NCBI GenBank assembly: GCA_033961575.1
Contig: CM066731.1
Location: 134,471,001 to 134,535,000 of the forward strand
Reading direction: 5' to 3'
Origin: Aselliscus stoliczkanus
Taxonomy: Eukaryota; Chordata; Mammalia; Chiroptera; Hipposideridae
DNA: 64,000 nucleotides
Part shown: positions 59,331 through 64,000 of the stretch, in pieces
How positions within the stretch are numbered: position 1 is the stretch's first letter
Layout: each line of letters begins with the position of its first letter
Notes under the pieces: model-generated
The model's input: the letters and a program-made list of their open reading frames with translations, nothing else
What the model was told of the DNA's origin: nothing
Databases searched by the model: none
Made by a program: the position numbers and the translations under genes

Positions 59331-60000
59331 TGTCGCGTCTCTGCACGGCTGGGTCTAGCTTCCTCGAGAGGACTGGCGGGGACTCAGAAAAAGAAATAAA
59401 GAGCAAGAGACAGGGATAGTTTAAAAAGCAATGTGAGCCCGGGGACTCTGTCTGATGGACAAGAGCCACGAGTCTGGTCAGCTTGCAGCTTTTATTGAGT
59501 ACAAACAGGGAAGGGGCTTTGCTCTTTCCGAGGTCTGTAAATCACATGTGTCACCCAAGATTTAGCCAAATCTCCCTATGCCTCACAGACCACCTCAGCC
59601 GAAAGACCCTTTGTTCAATACAATCTTGCCTTCTACGGGAACAGATAATGGTTCACTATGACACTTAGAGGCAAGAATGCAAGGAGGACTGCTGTTATCT
59701 TCTGAGGAAGATTTCTCTCTTCTTTGGCAGGCTGCTAGCTCTGCAGATAAGGGTTCACAGGCCCTTAGGCCCCATATGCTTCACCTCCTTGATTCCTCCC
59801 AGGGTACCCAAGGACAGCGCCTGTCTTAGGCTGCCCAAATGCACATTATTTTAGGGTCTTGCCCGTCATTGGCTGACCTGCCCTCTCTCTTGGGGCCCAT
59901 GGGGTTTTGCCATAAACATAGTGAATATCCTGTCCCGGTGAGGCCCTGCTGTTATGGGCGAATGCAGGGAGGCAAACGGCAAGGCTGCTGTGAGGCCACA
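59331..60000 (-). mobile_element. Solo ERV LTR (second family), 6-bp TSD
   Basis: TG at 59331 and CA at 60000, TSD TCTCAT at 59325-59330 and 60001-60006. An AATAAA on the minus strand near 59493-59498 sets the orientation. Some sequence near 59860-59990 resembles the far end of the 32491 LTR, so the two may be related. Class II by TSD length (inferred). Confidence 0.92.
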
Positions 60001-60189
60001 TCTCATAATATTGTATATTGACAATATTTTAGAAATAGAGGCATTGATAGTGACAAGAATCAATATCATGCATTGGAACCTGCTCAACTGTCTCTATTTC
60101 CTCTGCCAGTGAAAAGTGCCATTATGTACTCAATAGATTAGAGCAAATGAATCTCAATCTCCCCTTTTCTCTCATTCCTTCACCACAAT

Positions 60190-60780
60190 CAGTCCCCAAA
60201 TTTCCTTCCTAAATAGGTCTGATTCTGTCAATATCTACATGGCCACTGCCTTAAGTCAGATTTATAGTACTTTCACTTGGATTTAGTCTCTTAACTGGTC
60301 TCCTTCCCTGCTTCCTCTGTCATCCTCCTCCTCTTTATTCTCCACTCTCTTGACAGAGTAATCTAAAATTATTCATATTGGTCCCCTTACAAAATCCACC
60401 AATGGATCTCAATTTTTTTTAGAATAAAATTGAAATGTTTTAGCAATTCTTCATGGCTTTCTATCTGTGGTCAGGGCTTCCCTATCCAACCTCATTTCCC
60501 ATCATTTCATAAAGCCTAATAATATAACACCATTTGAAATTCCACAGAAGCAAGATTCTTTGATGTCCTCATGTGCCTGGAAGACTCAGTTCCAATTCAC
60601 ACTTCCTCCCAGGACCTCCTATCTCCCTTCTTTCCAGGCTCAGTGAAACATGTCTCCTTTAGACACAGTTGTGTAAAATACCACACTGCTGTGTGCTTAC
60701 CTTCTCCTCTAGACTCTACTTTCTGACTGTGAACTCCTAAAGGACAAAATGGGCTTTAATGTCTACCTAATATGTTCAAT
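60190..60780 (+). mobile_element. Ancient LINE 3'-end relic
   Basis: TTAACTGGTCTCCTTCCCTG, CTTCATGGCTTTCTATCTGT-like text, CCTCCCAGGACCTCCTATCT and TGACTGTGAACTCCTAAAGG are in the order of very old LINE 3' ends. L2 or an old L1M subfamily. Not resolved by eye. Confidence 0.6.
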
Positions 60781-60847
60781 ATATTGCCACATGGATACTC
60801 TTTATATACAATCTGGATTTTTGAGGACAGTCCTGATTATATCACAT

Positions 60848-61532
60848 TGTCACATTATACCCTGCCTGTCTGCCTCCATGCAGCTCTCCATAAAGACAGA
60901 TCATAACTTCAATATTATGCTTACTGTGTATATCCCTGTTTGGCACCAAAGAATGGCCAGTTAGTCAGAGACGGGTAAGTTCCTACGAGAGGGACAACCC
61001 AAGCCAGACATGGTCACGTGGGTGCCTGTGGGTGCCCGTGGGTGCCCGTGGCTGTCAGTGGGTACCAGTGGGTACCAACAGGAGAAATCAGGAGTTGACA
61101 AAAAAGGGGCGTAAACCCCTTGCTTCAGGGTCTGGCAGCCTGCCTGTGAAACGACCTATTGATATCATAATATCTGTCCTCCCTGCATTCTTGTCAGTAA
61201 GCCTTGGCAGAGGAAGCTTCTGTCTCTTAAAGGTGCATGACAATAACCTCATGGGGCCACTGGTAATGGCAGTTTGCAGGCTTGGGAAATTAGGCCTGGA
61301 GGTTAATTCTTGGGTGTGAGACTCACAGACCACAGAAGCTACATTGACCCTTGCTTATGTGTAAGATAATAAAAGGAACAGTCAGGCCCCATTCAGGACT
61401 CCAGTCCATGAGGCTGAAGTCCCCTGGTCCTGAACTGTTGTCTCTCCTATTTTGTGTGTGTCTCTCTCTTTTCCTTAACCTTTTGCTTCCCCTTCTCCAC
61501 TCCCACCTGCTCTGTCGTGCAGGAACGTGACA
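60848..61532 (+). mobile_element. Solo ERV LTR, plus strand (same family as 58024)
   Basis: TGTCACATTA at 60848 to ACGTGACA at 61532, with TSD TCACAT at 60842-60847 and 61533-61538. An AATAAA signal is at 61368-61373 and a GTGGGTGCCC-type minisatellite at about 61015-61078. No internal region. It lies in opposite orientation to its relative, 2.1 kb away. Confidence 0.95.
61015..61078. repeat. 10-bp minisatellite within the LTR
   Basis: GTGGGTGCC(C/T) units occur about six times with small changes (two become GTGGGTACCA). The sister LTR has a similar array at 58475-58530 with a different number and pattern of units. Confidence 0.85.
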
Positions 61533-61633
61533 TCACATAGCTTATATCACTGTCATAAGTACAGAATAATAATTTAGGGAAGCTACCTCCTCATTTTTAG
61601 TATAGAAAATATGGTGATAAATATAGTTTAGGT

Positions 61634-61883
61634 TGAGGAGAAAAATTCATATGTTGTGGTACTTTATGGTAAATAAAAAATAACTTTCTCATGCTTTAAA
61701 TAAACACAGAAATTTGGCTTCTTCTTATTGTTAGTAGTCTTCTGGCTATAGGCCCAAGTGAGGAAGAAAAATTCATATGTTGTGGTACTTTATGGTAAAT
61801 AAAAAATAACTTTCTCATGCTTTAAATAAACACAGAAATTTGGCTTCTTCTTATTGTTAGTAGTCTTCTGGCTATAGGCCCAA
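61634..61883. repeat. 125-bp near-perfect tandem duplication
   Basis: The segment from TGAGGA at 61634 to GGCCCAAG at 61758 is repeated from TGAGGA at 61759 to GGCCCAA at 61883. No clear mismatch was seen except a small change at the very start of each copy. Recent origin or assembly duplication are both possible. Confidence 0.93.
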
Positions 61884-62700
61884 ACTTGGGCAGTCTTCTC
61901 TCAAAGTTCATACTAAAAATATTCAATCTTCTTTTTACTAGCATTGCCAATTAATATTATCTGGGGGCAGGGGAGAGATATTAACTTGCTTCTTTTGCAC
62001 TCCTAATTAGCTTGAAGGAATTCAATTCTTGATTCCAGTTTCCTACCTCTTCTTTTCAATGACAGAGAAACACTAGACCACAGTGGTGATGACACAGCCC
62101 ACAATCAGACAGACTGCTATTCCTCTAATTTTGAGAGAAAATCCTAGGCTCTAAATTTGTATTTGTCTTATTCTCAACTCTCCCACCTTCCAGTAAGTCT
62201 CATCAATATTAAATGTGTTACTTAACTGAGCTCTGCAGGCACTATATTATATAATACATATTATATATATCATATTATATTATATTGTATATTATATTAT
62301 ATATTATATATACATATATTCATTATATTCATTCCCACTCCTCTTCCCTAACATTTTTTTATGAGTTTAGAGATAGAAGAAGATAGTAAGTATAATACAG
62401 AAGTTTCCCAAATGGTTTGACCCTGAAAGGTAATAGCTGGGGCATAATATTGATTTCTCCAAACTTTGATGTAAGCATAGTATGAGGTGGGATGACTAGA
62501 GCCCCAGAAGTTTATTGCCTCTAAGCTTGAGCAGCCTCTTCCTGTTATCTTATATGCCACATTATTATTCTCTATGGGTGTCATAACATGAAAAAGTTTG
62601 AGAAGCACTATAACGAGGATTCATATGTACAACAGCAAGTCTCTAGTATACACACCATTTTTCTCACCTAAACGTGCTCTTACTCTTGTATTCTCTATCG
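61884..62700. other. Noncoding DNA with TA-rich repeat
   Basis: No gene was recognised. The TATAT-rich microsatellite at 62243-62325 is the only structured part. Confidence 0.5.
62243..62325. repeat. TA-rich microsatellite
   Basis: An irregular array of TATTATA and ATATAT units about 80 bp long. Confidence 0.9.
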
Positions 62701-63180
62701 CATTGGCTTACATCACCACTCACTCAGTCACCCAGGTTAGAAATATGAATCACATATGACCCCTTCCTCTCTCTCATCACTTTCTTATCACTACCAAGTT
62801 TAACTTCTAAATATTTCCCTCAATTAGTCCACTCTTTCCATCTATACCTCCACTACCATAGTCTACTTCATCATCATCTGTCATATGAAATATGGCTTCC
62901 TAAATGGTCCCCTGGTTTTTAGTTTTGTCAGCTTTAAAATTATCTTCCACAGAGCCACCTTTCTAAACATAAATCTGACTATGGCACTTTATAGCTTTAA
63001 CTGCCATGATGGTTTCCCATCATCCCTACAATAAAGTCTATGCTTCTCAAAAATGGGTCACAAAGCACTCCATGACATGGCCAATATCTGTTTCTTTGGT
63101 CTCACGTTTAGCTACTTCCAGAAGTATCACACTGCTTGTATTCTACTAGTTTTTTCATCCTTATAAAAACAATCTTTTTC
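62701..63180 (+). mobile_element. Ancient LINE relic (L2/L1M-type)
   Basis: AAATCTGACTATGGCACTTT, GATGGTTTCCCATCATCCCT, AATAAAGTCTATGCTTCTC and CATGACATGGCCAATATCTG follow the ordered phrases of very old LINE 3' regions. A later scrap at 63590-63660 may belong to it. Confidence 0.55.
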
Positions 63181-63710
63181 ATCCTTATGCATTGATGTGG
63201 CAGAAATTGGCTGGGGGCTGTAAGGCGATATAGGTGAAACCTACATTTCAACATTTGAAAATTTCTGTGTTCCAAATACTGCCACCATGGTCAATTTCAA
63301 GTTACTAACCCAGCATCACTGAACATGAAGTTGGGAAGAGGTGCACAGTAGCAACATAATTACATAGCTGTTCCATTGCACAGATACAATAGACATAGTT
63401 TAAGAGCATAGATATGTTTAACAGCATAGGTAATCGTAAAATGTAGTGCAATACTTAAGAAATGATGAGTTTTCAGTGTTCATTACTTTCGCTTTTCATA
63501 TAATTTTTTAATTGCAAGTTCACATAATCTAATTTTAATAATGGCTATGTTTAACAAACAGCTTTCTAAATTCCTGAAAATTTAACAGCCAAATCTTGCA
63601 AGCCATCATGAGCTGGCTCTAGCACACCACTGCCCGTATGCCTTCGCTCAAGTAAATTCCATCTTCAGTTCTCCAGCCTCCTTCCTGCCTAACCAAGGCC
63701 CATTCCTCCT
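63181..63710. other. Noncoding DNA
   Basis: No gene was recognised. See the preceding entry for a possible repeat scrap at its end. Confidence 0.45.
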
Positions 63711-63713
63711 CTA

Positions 63714-63903
63714 CAGCAGAGTTTATCAACTGTGACCATGAACCACTAGCATCAAATCCTTTGGACTGTTTCTTAAAATGTGGGTGCCTGGGGTTCACCT
63801 CTCAGACATGCCGAATCTGAAATTGCCTGGAAGCCTAGGAATCTGTAGTTTAGAAAACTAGCTTGCTAGGAGAATCTGAAGTACACTAAAGTGTAAGAAA
63901 CAT
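63714..63903 (+). mobile_element. MER5-like hAT element
   Basis: GCAGAGTTTATCAACTGTGA at the left and a middle GTGCCTGGGGTTCACC, then ATCTGTAGTTTAGAAAACTA, are the order of the MER5 (Charlie-type) short DNA transposon. Diverged; right end not defined. Confidence 0.65.
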
Positions 63904-64000
63904 TTGTTTGAACTACATTTCTGCTAAAGTGTCATACTGCTCAGGAAACTCTTCCTGTCTGGTTCACTCCCAGGGGGGCAGGATAGGGAAAGAATAAACC

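Noticed and set aside
61015..61078. CRISPR-like array
   Set aside because: Units are 10 bp and contiguous without unique spacers; it is a minisatellite within an LTR of a mammalian genome.

Overview
The window is AT-rich vertebrate nuclear DNA with no recognisable host multi-exon gene. It is almost entirely interspersed repeats plus stretches with no recognised feature, as in a gene desert or a very large intron. The repeats point to a placental mammal and most likely a bat, perhaps rhinolophoid. The reasons are: many tRNA-derived SINEs of the GGGCCGGC...GGGCCAGTGACACTGCCCTC type; tRNA-Ile-headed SINEs with a CCTCCACAACTAGATTGAA-type body; relatively young LINE-1; and fairly well preserved mariner and hAT elements. 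The lineage call rests on recognition by eye and needs a repeat-library search.

Layout. 1-12.7 kb: unannotated AT-rich DNA with L2 and MIR relics, an old L1 3' end holding a younger truncated L1 insertion, two SINEs, a head-to-head (foldback) mariner relic invaded by a U5 snRNA retropseudogene and a tRNA-Ile SINE, and a SINE split by a complete but dead 1.28-kb mariner. 12.7-31.9 kb: a LINE-1 block. L1a (12687-21777) is interrupted by a SINE and by L1c (17922-20226), an internally deleted L1 that keeps ORF1 but has lost most of ORF2. L1b (23670-31906) looks 5'-complete, with a 3-kb 5'UTR carrying about five GC-rich tandem monomers of ~195 bp. All ORFs are broken. 32.5-33.5 kb: an LTR, apparently solo, with a 6-bp target-site duplication. 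34.2 kb: a hAT MITE with an 8-bp duplication. 35.3-48.4 kb: ERV and MaLR relics, SINEs and old L1s on both strands. 48.5 kb: a full-length retrocopy of RPS25 (eS25) with an intact 125-codon ORF. 49-57 kb: old L1, an 81-bp mariner MITE, and SINEs. 58-61.5 kb: three class-II-like solo LTRs, two of them one family in opposite orientation. 61.6-64 kb: a near-perfect 125-bp tandem duplication, AT-rich repeats, an old LINE end and a MER5-like DNA element.

How the parts relate: nothing here forms an operon or pathway. L1 machinery is the likely source of the SINEs, the RPS25 retrocopy and the U5 retropseudogene, because these carry A-rich tails and 10-17 bp target-site duplications. Nested insertions give a relative chronology. 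No convincing new biological system was found. The best leads are a possible spliced-L1 retrocopy (L1a against L1b), the monomeric L1 5'UTR, the ORF1-only L1c, a tail-less SINE half, and the mariner foldback/MITE pair.
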